Shown here piece after piece: positions 36,527-45,511 of a stretch of DNA of 64,000 nt. Numbering within the stretch: the stretch's first letter is position 1; each line of letters opens with the position of its first letter. The notes below the pieces were generated by a model. That model did no database searches, was not told where the DNA came from, and saw only the letters and a list, made by a program, of their open reading frames with translations. Where the stretch lies: NCBI RefSeq assembly GCF_007279655.1, contig NZ_QKWN01000014.1, positions 62,001 to 126,000 of the forward strand, given 5' to 3'. The translations under genes and the position numbers were made by a program. The DNA is from Robertkochia solimangrovi (GTDB taxonomy: Bacteria; Bacteroidota; Bacteroidia; Flavobacteriales; Flavobacteriaceae).

Positions 36527-36985
36527 TTATTTTTTTACACGAACCGTATCAGGGACCAGACCGGTATAATCGCCTCCGTTTCTGATTACATCCCTGACGA
36601 TGGAAGACGAAATATAGCTTTTTCCGGATGAGGTCAGCAGGAAAACCGTTTCGATCTCGGATAGTTTTCTGTTGGTATGAGCAATGGCTTTTTCAAATTC
36701 AAAATCTGCCGGATTTCTCAAACCTCTCAGAATGAATTGCGCATCAACTTTTTTACAGAAATCGACGGTGAGCCCTTCATAGGTCATCACGCGTATCTTC
36801 GGTTCATTTGCAAAAGCGTTCTCGATAAACTCCTTTCTTTCCTCCAGGTCGAACATATATTTTTTTTCCGCATTAATCCCTATGGCAATGATCAGCTCAT
36901 CAAATAGCGTGATCCCTCTGGTGATAATATCAAAATGTCCCAATGTGATCGGATCGAAGGATCCCGGAAATATAGCTCGACGCAT
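36527..36985 (-). CDS. coaD: Phosphopantetheine adenylyltransferase
   Basis: CoaD adenylates 4'-phosphopantetheine to dephospho-CoA, the penultimate step of coenzyme A synthesis. The 152-aa protein has the nucleotidyltransferase motif FPGSFDPITLGH (residues 6-17), the LRGLRNPADFEFE segment near 90 and the ISSSIVRD motif near 127. Length is typical of the bacterial enzyme. It is followed by the response regulator gene on the same strand. Confidence 0.97.
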   Translation of the reverse strand: MRRAIFPGSFDPITLGHFDIITRGITLFDELIIAIGINAEKKYMFDLEERKEFIENAFANEPKIRVMTYEGLTVDFCKKVDAQFILRGLRNPADFEFEKAIAHTNRKLSEIETVFLLTSSGKSYISSSIVRDVIRNGGDYTGLVPDTVRVKK

Positions 36986-37201
36986 GTCTGTGATTCTGTT
37001 AATTCGGTTGAATGAATAAAGATAGTAAAATCATTGATGTACGTTTGAGGAATTGAAAATTGATCTTATCCCAACGTTCTTATTTTTCAGGGTACTTTGC
37101 GAAGTATCCTTTTGCAAACGGTTCTATGACTTGATCTGTATTGTTTTTAGGTCTTATTTACTTATAGCTGCCTTTCAATTATTAAGTTATCGTAAAAACT
37201 A

Positions 37202-38191
37202 CTATTGTAAGGCTTCCTCGATGGCGTTATCGAATAATTCCGGCAGACTGATTCCTGCAGCCCTGGCCTGTTGTGGCAGGATACTTTCATTGGTTAATCC
37301 GGGAATTGTATTCACTTCCAATAAGTAAGGTTCCTGATTTACAAAGATGAATTCACTCCTGCTGAATCCCTTTAACCTGAGGATCTCATAGATCCTTTTG
37401 GCAGCCTCCCTGACATTGTTCTCTTCGGTTTCTGATATTCCAGCGGGAGTTATCTCCTGTGATTTTCCAAGATACTTTGCTTCGTAATCAAAAAATTCAT
37501 TCTCTGAAACGATCTCGGTGATGGGCAATACGATCACTTCTCCCTTGTAACGAATTACACCTACCGATACTTCTGTTCCCGAGAGGAAACTCTCTATAAT
37601 TAGTTCGTCATCTTCCTTTAAGGCATTATGGATTGCTTCACTGAGGTTTTCCTGATCAGAGACTTTATATACCCCAAAACTGGAACCTGCCTTATTGGCC
37701 TTGACAAAACAGGGCAGGCCAACTTTATCGATAATCGCTTTTTCGTCGATTTCATCACCAAGGTTCAGGTAATAGGAAGCTGCACATTTAATGCCGTAAG
37801 GTTTTAAAACAGCAAGACAATCACGCTTGTTGAAGGTGAGTGCTGACTGATACATGTCACAGGAAGTATGTGGCAGGTTGAGCAATGAGAAATAGCCTGG
37901 CAGAAATCCATCTTCGCCCGGATGACCATGAATTGCATTGAAGATACAGTCGAATTGTAGCTGGGCTCCATTCACCTGAATGCTGAAATCGGCTCGATCG
38001 ATCGGATGTTCCTTTTGATCTTCATCCACATATACCCATTTATCTTTTAATATATGAAGTGGATACACTTCATATTTATCTTTTGGGAGGGCGTTGCAAA
38101 CCACATAACCACTTTTAAGTGAAATCTCAAATTCGGAAGAATATCCTCCCATGACAACCCCTATCTTTTTTTTCATATTTGTATTACTCAT
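37202..38191 (-). CDS. ddl: D-alanine--D-alanine ligase
   Basis: Ddl joins two D-Ala residues with ATP for the peptidoglycan stem peptide. The 329-aa ATP-grasp protein starts with the VVMGGYSSEFEISLKSG motif, has NAIHGHPGEDG near residue 85, the SGTEVSVGVIRY segment near 205 and the C-terminal LLEVNTIPGLTNESILPQ, which positions Mg2+ and the active-site loop. An internal start at MKKKIGV (38176) is equally plausible. It is divergent from the PASTA-protein gene. Confidence 0.95.
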   Translation of the reverse strand: MSNTNMKKKIGVVMGGYSSEFEISLKSGYVVCNALPKDKYEVYPLHILKDKWVYVDEDQKEHPIDRADFSIQVNGAQLQFDCIFNAIHGHPGEDGFLPGYFSLLNLPHTSCDMYQSALTFNKRDCLAVLKPYGIKCAASYYLNLGDEIDEKAIIDKVGLPCFVKANKAGSSFGVYKVSDQENLSEAIHNALKEDDELIIESFLSGTEVSVGVIRYKGEVIVLPITEIVSENEFFDYEAKYLGKSQEITPAGISETEENNVREAAKRIYEILRLKGFSRSEFIFVNQEPYLLEVNTIPGLTNESILPQQARAAGISLPELFDNAIEEALQ

Positions 38192-38388
38192 TGTGTTTAA
38201 AAAAGGAAAGATGGAACCCCTTGATCATAAAAGTTTGTGATAAAAACGAATTATTGGGGCTGCATCGTATATAACTTCAGCCGATATTTACGTTAATCAA
38301 AAGTATTATTTAATTTCAACATTCTTTAAAAGAACATATCCTAAAATTGAATTGCCGGATCAACCGGTGGTTGTGAATTTTGATTTTA

Positions 38389-38396
38389 TATCTTTG
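38389..38396 (+). promoter_or_regulatory. -7 box of the PASTA/rluD operon
   Basis: TATCTTTG is a perfect TAnnTTTG, 17 bp before the ATG at 38414. The nearest TTG (38371-38373) is only 15 nt away, shorter than usual. Confidence 0.45.
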
Positions 38397-38413
38397 TCCA
38401 ATAATTTTTTTAA

Positions 38414-38980
38414 ATGAAGCTATTCAAGTTTATCCTAAGCAAGACCTTCTTAAAACAACTTGCCCTAGCTGCAGGAGTTGTTGTTGTACTGACCCTGCTA
38501 ATGCTGCAATACCTGAAATATACCACAAATCATGGTGAAACCGTACTGGTACCTGATCTTTCTAAGAAGTCGATCAGAGAAGTGGATAATATCTTAGGAG
38601 ATGCCGAGCTCAGATCAGTGGTTCTTGATTCTGCGAATTTTAATCCTGATTACCCGAGATTTTCAGTGATTGAACAGAATCCAAAACCCAATAAGAAAGT
38701 AAAGAAAGGAAGAAAAATATATCTTATTATCAATCCTTCAGGTTACAGAAAGGTAAGTGTACCTAATCTGATCCAGAAAACCAAACGGAACGCTACCTCC
38801 ATGTTGAAAGCGGTCGGACTTGAAGTAGGTAAAGTTACCTATATCGATGAGATCGGAAAAGACATGGTATATTATGTGCGTTATGACGGTGAAGATATAT
38901 TGCCCGGACACCAGTTGCCAAAAACCTCACAGGTAGAATTGGTATGCGGAAACGGAAATAATCCTGAAGAACAAGATTAG
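38414..38980 (+). CDS. PASTA-domain membrane protein
   Basis: The 188-aa protein has one N-terminal membrane helix (about 13-33) and an extracytoplasmic part with PASTA modules: one from about residue 44 (VLVPDLSKKSIREVDNILGD) to 108 and a second from about 113 (VSVPNLIQKTKRNATSMLKA) to 182. PASTA domains bind unlinked peptidoglycan or muropeptides, so a wall-sensing or wall-binding role fits. There is no kinase or transpeptidase domain. It precedes the pseudouridine synthase gene by 5 bp, the usual arrangement in flavobacteria, with ddl divergently upstream. Confidence 0.88.
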   Translation: MKLFKFILSKTFLKQLALAAGVVVVLTLLMLQYLKYTTNHGETVLVPDLSKKSIREVDNILGDAELRSVVLDSANFNPDYPRFSVIEQNPKPNKKVKKGRKIYLIINPSGYRKVSVPNLIQKTKRNATSMLKAVGLEVGKVTYIDEIGKDMVYYVRYDGEDILPGHQLPKTSQVELVCGNGNNPEEQD

Positions 38981-38985
38981 AAGAG

Positions 38986-40023
38986 ATGAAGGACACGGAA
39001 AGGGATGATGAACTGAATCAGGATGATGAGCTGTACGAACATTATAGCTTTCAGGCAGGAAAAGGTCAGGAACCATTAAGAGTGGATAAGTTTTTGATGA
39101 ATTTTATCGAGAATGCCACACGAAATAAGATACAACAAGCTGCCAAAAACGGGAATATTTATGTTAATGGTATCGCTGTAAAATCAAACCATAAGGTTAA
39201 AGCTAATGATGAGGTTAAAGTACTCTTTGAGCATCCTCCTCATGAATACCTGTTGACTCCGGAAGAAATTCCACTGGATATCGTCTATGAAGATGATGAA
39301 CTTCTGGTGATCAACAAACCGGCAGGAATGGTGGTGCATCCCGGACATGGAAATTATTCCGGTACTCTTATCAATGCCTTGATCTACCATTTTAATAACC
39401 TTCCGTTGAACAGTAACGAACGTCCCGGACTCGTTCATCGTATCGATAAGGACACATCTGGATTATTGGTGATCGCCAAGACCGAACATGCACTGAACCA
39501 TTTGTCAAGACAGTTCTTTGATAAGAGCAGTGAAAGGGAATATGTAGCACTTGTTTGGGGAAATGTTACGGAGGATGAAGGTACAGTTACCGGTCATATC
39601 GGAAGAAATCCGAAGAACCGACTTCAGATGATGGTTTTTCCTGAGGGCGACCAGGGTAAAGAAGCGGTTACCCATTATAAAGTATTGGAGCGATTTGGTT
39701 ATGTGACCTTATTATCCTGCAGATTGGAGACCGGTAGAACACACCAGATTCGCGTACATATGAAATATGCGGGTCACACCTTATTCAATGATGAACGATA
39801 TGGTGGGGAAAGAATCCTTAAAGGGACTACGTTTACCAAGTATAAGCAGTTCGTTGAGAATTGTTTTAAGATATTGCCTAGACAAGCGCTGCATGCAAAA
39901 ACTCTTGGCTTTGCACATCCGGTAACGGGTGAATTCCTGCGATTCGATTCGGAAATCCCGGAAGATATGCAGGAAGCCATTGAAAAATGGCGCAATTATG
40001 CCAAACATCAGATCGATAATTAA
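38986..40023 (+). CDS. rluD: RluD-type 23S rRNA pseudouridine synthase
   Basis: The 345-aa protein has an N-terminal S4 RNA-binding domain (about 30-88) and a pseudouridine synthase domain with the catalytic Asp in HRIDKDTSGLLV near 152, preceded by NKPAGMVVHPGHGN and followed by LETGRTHQIRVHMKY. It belongs to the RluA/RluC/RluD group; RluD specificity (helix 69 of 23S rRNA) is the usual assignment but is not proven by sequence. It is cotranscribed with the PASTA gene 5 bp upstream. Confidence 0.92.
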   Translation: MKDTERDDELNQDDELYEHYSFQAGKGQEPLRVDKFLMNFIENATRNKIQQAAKNGNIYVNGIAVKSNHKVKANDEVKVLFEHPPHEYLLTPEEIPLDIVYEDDELLVINKPAGMVVHPGHGNYSGTLINALIYHFNNLPLNSNERPGLVHRIDKDTSGLLVIAKTEHALNHLSRQFFDKSSEREYVALVWGNVTEDEGTVTGHIGRNPKNRLQMMVFPEGDQGKEAVTHYKVLERFGYVTLLSCRLETGRTHQIRVHMKYAGHTLFNDERYGGERILKGTTFTKYKQFVENCFKILPRQALHAKTLGFAHPVTGEFLRFDSEIPEDMQEAIEKWRNYAKHQIDN

Positions 40024-40083
40024 AATTTATAATAGGATAGGAATTACGACTCAATATTAATTTTATATCCTTCTCCCGAGTGG

Positions 40084-40091
40084 TATTTTTG
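40084..40091 (+). promoter_or_regulatory. -7 box of yaaA
   Basis: TATTTTTG matches TAnnTTTG and leaves a 5' leader of about 65 nt before the ATG at 40165. No -33 TTG is evident. Confidence 0.35.
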
Positions 40092-40164
40092 ACCTGTGAT
40101 TTTCTGTGGAAATTTTCTGCAGATCACGGTAATAAACACTAAACTGAATTAACCTGTTCTTATC

Positions 40165-40926
40165 ATGAAGATCGTTATATCTCCTGCAAAGTCATTGGAT
40201 TTTGAATCGGCCTTACCAGTGGAAATGCATACACAACCTCTTTTCCAGGAGGAGGCAGACAAACTGAATAAGGTATTACAAAAGAAATCACCAAAAAAAT
40301 TGTCGGAACTGATGCATATCTCTGATAATCTTGCAGCATTAAACTGGCAGCGTAATCAGGATTTCAGTTTACCCTTCACTCCCGAAAATGCCCGTCCTGC
40401 GGTGTATGCTTTTAACGGTGATGTTTACTCAGGGCTTGATGCCTATTCTATTCCGGAAGAAAAGATAGAGAAATTACAAGAGTCTCTCAGGATATTGAGC
40501 GGACTTTATGGAGTTTTACGTCCACTTGACCTGATGCAACCTTACAGACTTGAGATGGGGACCTCCCTTAAGGTGGGACGTAATGAGAACCTCTACGGAT
40601 TCTGGAAAAAAAAGATTACCGCTGCATTAAATGAGGAGCTAGCTGACGATGAGTTATTCATAAATCTGGCGAGCAATGAATATTTTTCTGCAGTGGATTC
40701 CAAAAAACTGAAAGTGCCTGTGATCACCCCAAACTTTAAAGACTTTAAGAATGGTAAATTAAAAGTGATAAGTTTCTTTGCGAAAAAGGCAAGAGGATCC
40801 ATGGTGCGCTATATCATCGATAGGGGTGTGCAAAGTATGGAAGACCTGAAAGGTTTCGATTACGACGGATATACCTATAGCGAAGAACATTCAGTGAAGA
40901 AGAACGAACTTGTGTTCATACGATAG
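40165..40926 (+). CDS. yaaA: Peroxide stress protein YaaA
   Basis: YaaA (DUF328/UPF0246) reduces intracellular unincorporated iron and protects DNA and proteins during peroxide stress; it has a DNA-binding fold. The 253-aa protein starts with the diagnostic [15 protein letters not shown] and contains [31 protein letters not shown] and the C-terminal [13 protein letters not shown]. Length is normal. It is a single gene with its own -7 box and a hairpin terminator. Confidence 0.95.
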   Translation: MKIVISPAKSLDFESALPVEMHTQPLFQEEADKLNKVLQKKSPKKLSELMHISDNLAALNWQRNQDFSLPFTPENARPAVYAFNGDVYSGLDAYSIPEEKIEKLQESLRILSGLYGVLRPLDLMQPYRLEMGTSLKVGRNENLYGFWKKKITAALNEELADDELFINLASNEYFSAVDSKKLKVPVITPNFKDFKNGKLKVISFFAKKARGSMVRYIIDRGVQSMEDLKGFDYDGYTYSEEHSVKKNELVFIR

Positions 40927-40932
40927 AAATAG

Positions 40933-40957
40933 CGGGTATTGAAAATACCCGTTTTTT
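40933..40957 (+). terminator. Intrinsic terminator of yaaA, shared with the THX gene end
   Basis: CGGGTATT, loop GAA and AATACCCG form an 8-bp stem followed by six T residues. The T-run abuts the stop codon of the convergent THX gene at 40956-40958. Confidence 0.82.
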
Positions 40958-41084
40958 ATTTCTTGGTATCTACGCTCACCTTTTCTTCAATCGGAGCACG
41001 TTTCTTTAATTTTCTTCGTCTTCGTACGCCATAAGTACCCCGGCTTATTTTTCCTCTTTTAGATTTTAGATCTCCTTTTCCCAT
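40956..41084 (-). CDS. 30S ribosomal protein THX
   Basis: This 42-aa frame begins MGKGDLKSKRGKISRGTYGV, continues with RRRRKLKKRAP and ends in a short acidic/basic tail. It is very basic and matches the bTHX family, which sits in the head of the small subunit between rRNA helices in Thermus and is widely encoded in Bacteroidota. The GKGDxKxxRGKIxxGxYGxRR pattern is diagnostic. It lies on the minus strand between convergent yaaA and the divergent UDG-like gene and is easily missed by gene finders because of its size. Confidence 0.88.
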   Translation of the reverse strand: MGKGDLKSKRGKISRGTYGVRRRRKLKKRAPIEEKVSVDTKK

Positions 41085-41145
41085 AATACAAGGTTTTTAT
41101 TTGTTTCTTTCTTAATTTAAATAAAATAAGGACTTTTGTCAAATT

Positions 41146-41799
41146 ATGTTTCATCATTTCCATCCATATCCTCCTTTTGTTCCCGAAAACACTCGTAAAT
41201 TAATTGTAGGCACCCTGCCTCCACCACGATTTAGTGCCGGATTGCTTAAGGAAGGCGATGTTGATTTCTGCTATGGAAGTCGTGACGGACAACTGTGGAA
41301 GATCCTGGATACTATTTTCGAACTGAATCTGGAATTTGCTTCTACAGCATTGGCCATAGCGCAACGAAAACAATTTCTGAGATCGAAAGGGATAGGAATC
41401 TTTGACATCGTTGAAAGTGCCGAAAGGCAAAGGATGGATGCTGCAGATACAAGTATGGAGAATGTGGTTTTACGTGACCTTTTAGGAGGATTACGGAAAT
41501 TCTCAAGTGTGGATACACTGTTATTCACGGGAGGAAACAGTAAGAATGCGCCAGAATATTTCTTTAGAAGACAGTTAAAGGCACATGAATTATCATTTGT
41601 TCAAGTGTCCGAGGAGCTGCCGAGGGAACATGAGTTTGTATTGGACGGACGAACGATCAGGACGGTTTCTTTGATATCACCATCGGGGTCAGCCAATCGG
41701 GCGGTTGGAAGCATTCCCGAATACAAAAGGAAGAAACAACAGAATCCGGATTATACGACCTTCGATTACCGGGTAGACCAGTATTCAAGATATTTTTAA
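41146..41799 (+). CDS. Uracil-DNA-glycosylase-fold family protein
   Basis: The 217-aa protein shows the layout of the UDG superfamily: an N-terminal motif region LIVGTLPPPR (about 20-28), where the catalytic loop of related glycosylases usually lies, the GIFDIVESAERQ stretch, a central LLFTGGNSKNA strand and turn, and LISPSGSANR (about 176-185), corresponding to the leucine-intercalation loop. It may remove a damaged base such as uracil or hypoxanthine, but the polar catalytic residue is not obvious, so activity is uncertain. It is a single gene ended by a hairpin. Confidence 0.7.
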   Translation: MFHHFHPYPPFVPENTRKLIVGTLPPPRFSAGLLKEGDVDFCYGSRDGQLWKILDTIFELNLEFASTALAIAQRKQFLRSKGIGIFDIVESAERQRMDAADTSMENVVLRDLLGGLRKFSSVDTLLFTGGNSKNAPEYFFRRQLKAHELSFVQVSEELPREHEFVLDGRTIRTVSLISPSGSANRAVGSIPEYKRKKQQNPDYTTFDYRVDQYSRYF

Positions 41800-41804
41800 A
41801 CAAA

Positions 41805-41828
41805 AAACCGGAGACGTGGCTCCGGTTT
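41805..41828. terminator. Bidirectional intrinsic terminator
   Basis: AAACCGGAG, a 6-nt loop and CTCCGGTTT form a 9-bp stem, with T residues after it on the plus strand and an A-run before it that gives T residues on the minus strand. It separates two convergent genes. Confidence 0.75.
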
Positions 41829-41847
41829 GTTTATCTGGGGGACAGCA

Positions 41848-41994
41848 TCACTGTTTGTTCTGCTGTTCCTTGATCGTTTTCTTGTCAACATCGAAATCGT
41901 TGGTATCGATATTGGTATTACCAGACGGATTTGTCGGGTTTTCCTGTTGTTTTTTTCTTTTCCATTTTTTGTCTGCTATAGTTCCCATATTCAT
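41848..41994 (-). CDS. Small hydrophilic protein, 48 aa, unknown
   Basis: The frame starts MNMGTIADKKWKRKKQQ and continues with an Asn-, Thr- and Asp-rich part ending in EQQNKQ. It has no signal peptide or membrane segment: a basic N-terminal third and a polar, probably disordered tail. A 7-of-8 -7 box (TATATTTC, 42030-42023) lies 29 bp upstream, and a terminator follows within 25 bp, so it has the outline of a gene. A second start at 41988 (MGTIADKK) is possible. I do not recognise the family. Confidence 0.5.
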   Translation of the reverse strand: MNMGTIADKKWKRKKQQENPTNPSGNTNIDTNDFDVDKKTIKEQQNKQ

Positions 41995-42084
41995 AGTTTT
42001 TAAGGTTCATTCTTAATATAGGGAAATATAGAAGAAAAGGGTGCTAAAGCCTTATTAAAACCTTGTTATGGTATGTTAAACCGA

Positions 42085-42846
42085 CTATCGAATACTTCCT
42101 ATAAAGTCAGGGATACCTGTTATGCCTTTTTCGTTCAGGCATTTGATAAAGGCTGAGCCAATGATCGCTCCATGAGCATATTTAGTGGCGGCCTGAAAGG
42201 TTGTAGCATTTGAGATCCCGAAACCTACGATTTGTGGAGTTTTCAAATCCATATCACTGATCCTTTTGAAATAGGATTCCTGCGTATTTCCGAATTCGCT
42301 CTTCGCTCCAGTTACACTGGCAGAACTTACCATGTAGATAAATCCGTTGGAAACAGCATCTATAAAACGGATGCGTTCATCACTGGTCTGAGGAGTGATC
42401 AGGAATATATTGAAAAGGCCGTATTGCTCGAATAAGGCCTGATATTCCCTTTTATAAACATCAACGGGAAGGTCAGGAATGATGAGTCCGTCAATACCGA
42501 TCTCATGACACTTTTTACAGAATTCTTCCACGCCAAATTGTAATATGGGATTGAAATACCCCATGATGATCAGCGGAATGGAGACCGTTTTTCGAATATC
42601 CTTAAGTTGTTCGAAAAGCACAGCGGTACTCATTCCATTCTTTAAGGCATCGGTGGAGCTTTGCTGAATGGTCGGCCCGTCTGCAAGTGGATCGCTGAAG
42701 GGTAAGCCGATCTCGATCAGGTCGACACCTTCCTTTTCCAGCGATTGGATTATATCGGTAGTATCGTTTATTTGAGGATATCCTGCGGTAAAATATATCG
42801 ATAATAACTTTTTATCTTCCTGTAATTTCTTTTCGATCCTGTTCAT
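42085..42846 (-). CDS. trpA: Tryptophan synthase alpha chain
   Basis: TrpA cleaves indole-3-glycerol phosphate to indole and glyceraldehyde 3-phosphate and passes indole to TrpB. The 253-aa TIM barrel has the catalytic Glu45 in LIEIGLPFSDP and Asp56 in LADGPTIQ. The frame opens 45 codons upstream, antisense-like and inside trpB, but MNRIEKKL at 42846 is the family start, 7 bp after the trpB stop. It is the last gene of the trpEGDCFBA operon. Confidence 0.97.
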   Translation of the reverse strand: MNRIEKKLQEDKKLLSIYFTAGYPQINDTTDIIQSLEKEGVDLIEIGLPFSDPLADGPTIQQSSTDALKNGMSTAVLFEQLKDIRKTVSIPLIIMGYFNPILQFGVEEFCKKCHEIGIDGLIIPDLPVDVYKREYQALFEQYGLFNIFLITPQTSDERIRFIDAVSNGFIYMVSSASVTGAKSEFGNTQESYFKRISDMDLKTPQIVGFGISNATTFQAATKYAHGAIIGSAFIKCLNEKGITGIPDFIGSIR

Positions 42847-42853
42847 GATAGCA

Positions 42854-44035
42854 TTAGAGATTAAAATAATTGATATAGGTATCGAGGTCTTTGTCGCCAC
42901 GACCTGAAAGACTGATAACAACGATGTCGTCTTTTTTGAAATTTTTATGGTTGAATACCGCGAATGCATGGCTGGACTCAATAGCCGGGATGATCCCTTC
43001 TAATTTTGCGAGCTCCAGTCCGGCATGCATGGCTTCATCGTCAGTGGCGGAGTAGAATTCACCTCTTCCGGAAGTGTAGAGATGGGCATGCATCGGACCA
43101 ACTCCGGGATAGTCAAGTCCGGCAGAGATGGAGTATGGTTCGGTGATCTGACCGTCTTCCGATTGCATCAATAAAGTTTTACAACCATGAATTATTCCTT
43201 CCTTTCCAAGAATAGAAGTTGCTGCACTCTCACCGGAATGAATTCCTTTTCCGGCTGCTTCCACGGCGATTATGCCTACTTCCGGTTGATCCAGAAAATG
43301 ATAATACGTACCTGCAGCATTACTGCCACCGCCGATACAGGCGATCACATAATCAGGATTTTCCCTTCCTTCTTTCTCTTTTAATTGCCATTTGATCTCT
43401 TCTGATATGATGCTTTGAAATCGCGTAACCATATCGGGATACGGATGCGGGCCAATGGCAGACCCGATGATATAATGTGTGTCGACCGGGTTGTTGATCC
43501 AGTCACGAATAGCTTCATTTGTCGCGTCCTTGAGTGTGCGGCTTCCGGAAAGCGCAGGTCTGACCGTAGCTCCGAGCATTTTCATCCTGGCGACATTTGG
43601 AGCCTGGCGAGCGATATCGATTTCTCCCATATACACGACACATTCCATTCCCATCAGTGCACATACGGTAGCAGTTGCAACCCCGTGTTGTCCGGCACCG
43701 GTCTCTGCAATGATCCGTTTCTTACCCAATTTTCGGGCCATCAGAATTTGTCCGATGGTATTATTGATCTTATGGGCACCGGTATGATTCAGGTCTTCAC
43801 GTTTCAGATAGATCCTGGCGCCATGCTTTTCGGAAAGTCTTGAGGCAAAATACAAAGGCGAGGGTCTGCCCACATAATCGCGGAGCAGCTTATCGAAAGT
43901 AACTTTGAAATCAGGCTCGTTCATCACTTCAAGATAACGTTGACGAAGTTCTTCCACATTCGGGTAGAGCATTTCTGGAATATATGCCCCGCCAAAATTC
44001 CCGTAATATCCGTTGCTGTCTACATTATAGTTCAT
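42854..44035 (-). CDS. trpB: Tryptophan synthase beta chain
   Basis: TrpB condenses indole with L-serine using PLP. The 393-aa protein has the PLP lysine at Lys89 in [14 protein letters not shown], the [14 protein letters not shown] loop near 110 and the phosphate-binding GGGSNAAG near 235. It is the standard TrpB1 type that pairs with TrpA. Gaps are 15 bp to trpF upstream and 7 bp to trpA downstream. Confidence 0.98.
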   Translation of the reverse strand: MNYNVDSNGYYGNFGGAYIPEMLYPNVEELRQRYLEVMNEPDFKVTFDKLLRDYVGRPSPLYFASRLSEKHGARIYLKREDLNHTGAHKINNTIGQILMARKLGKKRIIAETGAGQHGVATATVCALMGMECVVYMGEIDIARQAPNVARMKMLGATVRPALSGSRTLKDATNEAIRDWINNPVDTHYIIGSAIGPHPYPDMVTRFQSIISEEIKWQLKEKEGRENPDYVIACIGGGSNAAGTYYHFLDQPEVGIIAVEAAGKGIHSGESAATSILGKEGIIHGCKTLLMQSEDGQITEPYSISAGLDYPGVGPMHAHLYTSGRGEFYSATDDEAMHAGLELAKLEGIIPAIESSHAFAVFNHKNFKKDDIVVISLSGRGDKDLDTYINYFNL

Positions 44036-44050
44036 TTGGTTGTATTTCTG

Positions 44051-44698
44051 TTAAGGTAACAATGATTTAAAAAGTTTAAGTTTTTCCGGAATCTTCATTC
44101 CGGGTTCAGATTCGAATCTGCTGTTCACATCGATCGCATGACAATAGGCCGCTGCCGGTGAACTCAAAAATTCAAGAATTTGTCCGATCTCCTGCTGCCC
44201 GATACCTCCACTCAGAAAAAAGGGAGTCTCTGACGGATATTCATCCAGCGCTGACCAGTTGAAGGTAAAACCATTGCCGCCGGGGAGAAGTCCTTTCGTA
44301 TCAAACAGAAAGAAATCGGAATATTGCTCATATCGACTGATCGTTTTAGCCTCGATCCTGTCGATGACGGAGAACACCTTAATCAATTCCGGTTTGCATA
44401 CCCCGTTGCCAAATTCCTCCAGAAGTAAAGCATCCAGTTTCGCCAGATATTCAGGACTTTCATTTCCGTGTAATTGAATGGCATTAAAGCGGTAATACTT
44501 CACTGATTTGAGAAGCGAATCGATATCTGCATTGACGAATACACCCACCTTTCGTATTGAATCCGGAAGTTCCGGAATGATTCCTTCGAAGAACCTCGGA
44601 GACTTTTCGTACATGATAAAGCCGAGATAGTCGGGATTCAAATTGCCTACAGCCTTTATATTGGCCGGATGTTTCATTCCGCAGATCTTTAATTTCAT
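44051..44698 (-). CDS. trpF: Phosphoribosylanthranilate isomerase
   Basis: TrpF isomerises N-(5'-phosphoribosyl)anthranilate to the ribulose form (Amadori rearrangement). The 215-aa TIM barrel has the active-site Cys in KICGMKHPANI at residues 3-13, GVFVNAD, IQLHGNES and the C-terminal SGGIGQQEI and IDVNSRFES phosphate-binding loops. It is a separate gene, not fused to trpC. Its ATG overlaps the trpC stop by 4 bp. Confidence 0.96.
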   Translation of the reverse strand: MKLKICGMKHPANIKAVGNLNPDYLGFIMYEKSPRFFEGIIPELPDSIRKVGVFVNADIDSLLKSVKYYRFNAIQLHGNESPEYLAKLDALLLEEFGNGVCKPELIKVFSVIDRIEAKTISRYEQYSDFFLFDTKGLLPGGNGFTFNWSALDEYPSETPFFLSGGIGQQEIGQILEFLSSPAAAYCHAIDVNSRFESEPGMKIPEKLKLFKSLLP

Positions 44699-45489
44699 GA
44701 GGTGGTTTTTTGAAGCTGACTAATAAATTCCCCGGCATTTTTTCCCGGATCCTCGGTTTTCATAAAATTCTCACCGATCAGGAATCCACGGTAACCGTAG
44801 TCTCTTAAACCTGCAATGGATGCAGTGTCACTGATGCCACTTTCGGAAACCTTCACGAAAGAATCGGGAATATGTGACGCTAAGGACCGGCTGGTATCCA
44901 AAGATACCTCGAAAGTTTTGAGATTTCGGTTATTTACTCCGATCATGGCCACTTCCGGTATCAGTGATCGCTGTAATTCTTCCAGGTCATGAACCTCCAG
45001 CAATACTTCCAATTGCAGTTCACTGGCGAGTTTAGCCAGGTCTTGCATTTCCCGGGTGGTGAGTACCGCTGCGATGAGTAAAATCACATCGGCTCCATAG
45101 GCCTTAGCCTCAAATAGCTGGTAAGGATCTATTATGAATTCCTTTCGTAATAAAGGAATTTCCACGGCGGCTCTGGCGATCAGCAGGTCGTCGATCGCCC
45201 CACCGAAATATTTGACATCGGTTAAGACAGACATTCCGCACACCCCGGCTCGCTGATACCCTGTCGCCACATCCTGTACATTCAATTGCTGGTTGATCAC
45301 TGCCTTTGAAGGGGATCGGCGTTTGTGTTCAGCGATGATCCCGGACTCGCTGTTTCGCAAGCGATCGGAAAGAGCATTGATCTTTCGATCGAAAAGAGCC
45401 GAGGCCTCCAGTTGCTTTATGGGTATCAGTGAACTTCTTAAAGCAACTTCCTTCCGTTTATCAGCTATAATTCTATCCAGTATGTTCAT
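44695..45489 (-). CDS. trpC: Indole-3-glycerol phosphate synthase
   Basis: TrpC closes the indole ring by decarboxylating cyclisation. The 264-aa TIM barrel has AEHKRRSPSKA (catalytic Lys) near 45, KEFIIDPYQLFEA near 110, LLEVHDLEEL near 160, GVNNRNLKTFEV near 180 and SESGI near 210. The frame opens 10 codons further upstream, but MNILDRIIADKRKEV is the usual start. The end overlaps trpF by 4 bp, which indicates translational coupling. Confidence 0.97.
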   Translation of the reverse strand: MNILDRIIADKRKEVALRSSLIPIKQLEASALFDRKINALSDRLRNSESGIIAEHKRRSPSKAVINQQLNVQDVATGYQRAGVCGMSVLTDVKYFGGAIDDLLIARAAVEIPLLRKEFIIDPYQLFEAKAYGADVILLIAAVLTTREMQDLAKLASELQLEVLLEVHDLEELQRSLIPEVAMIGVNNRNLKTFEVSLDTSRSLASHIPDSFVKVSESGISDTASIAGLRDYGYRGFLIGENFMKTEDPGKNAGEFISQLQKTTS

Positions 45490-45511
45490 TTGAGTATATC
45501 GATTATCAGTC

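Noticed and set aside
37053-37328. 91-codon plus-strand frame downstream of ddl
   Set aside because: It runs antisense into the 3' end of ddl and has no domain or coding bias.
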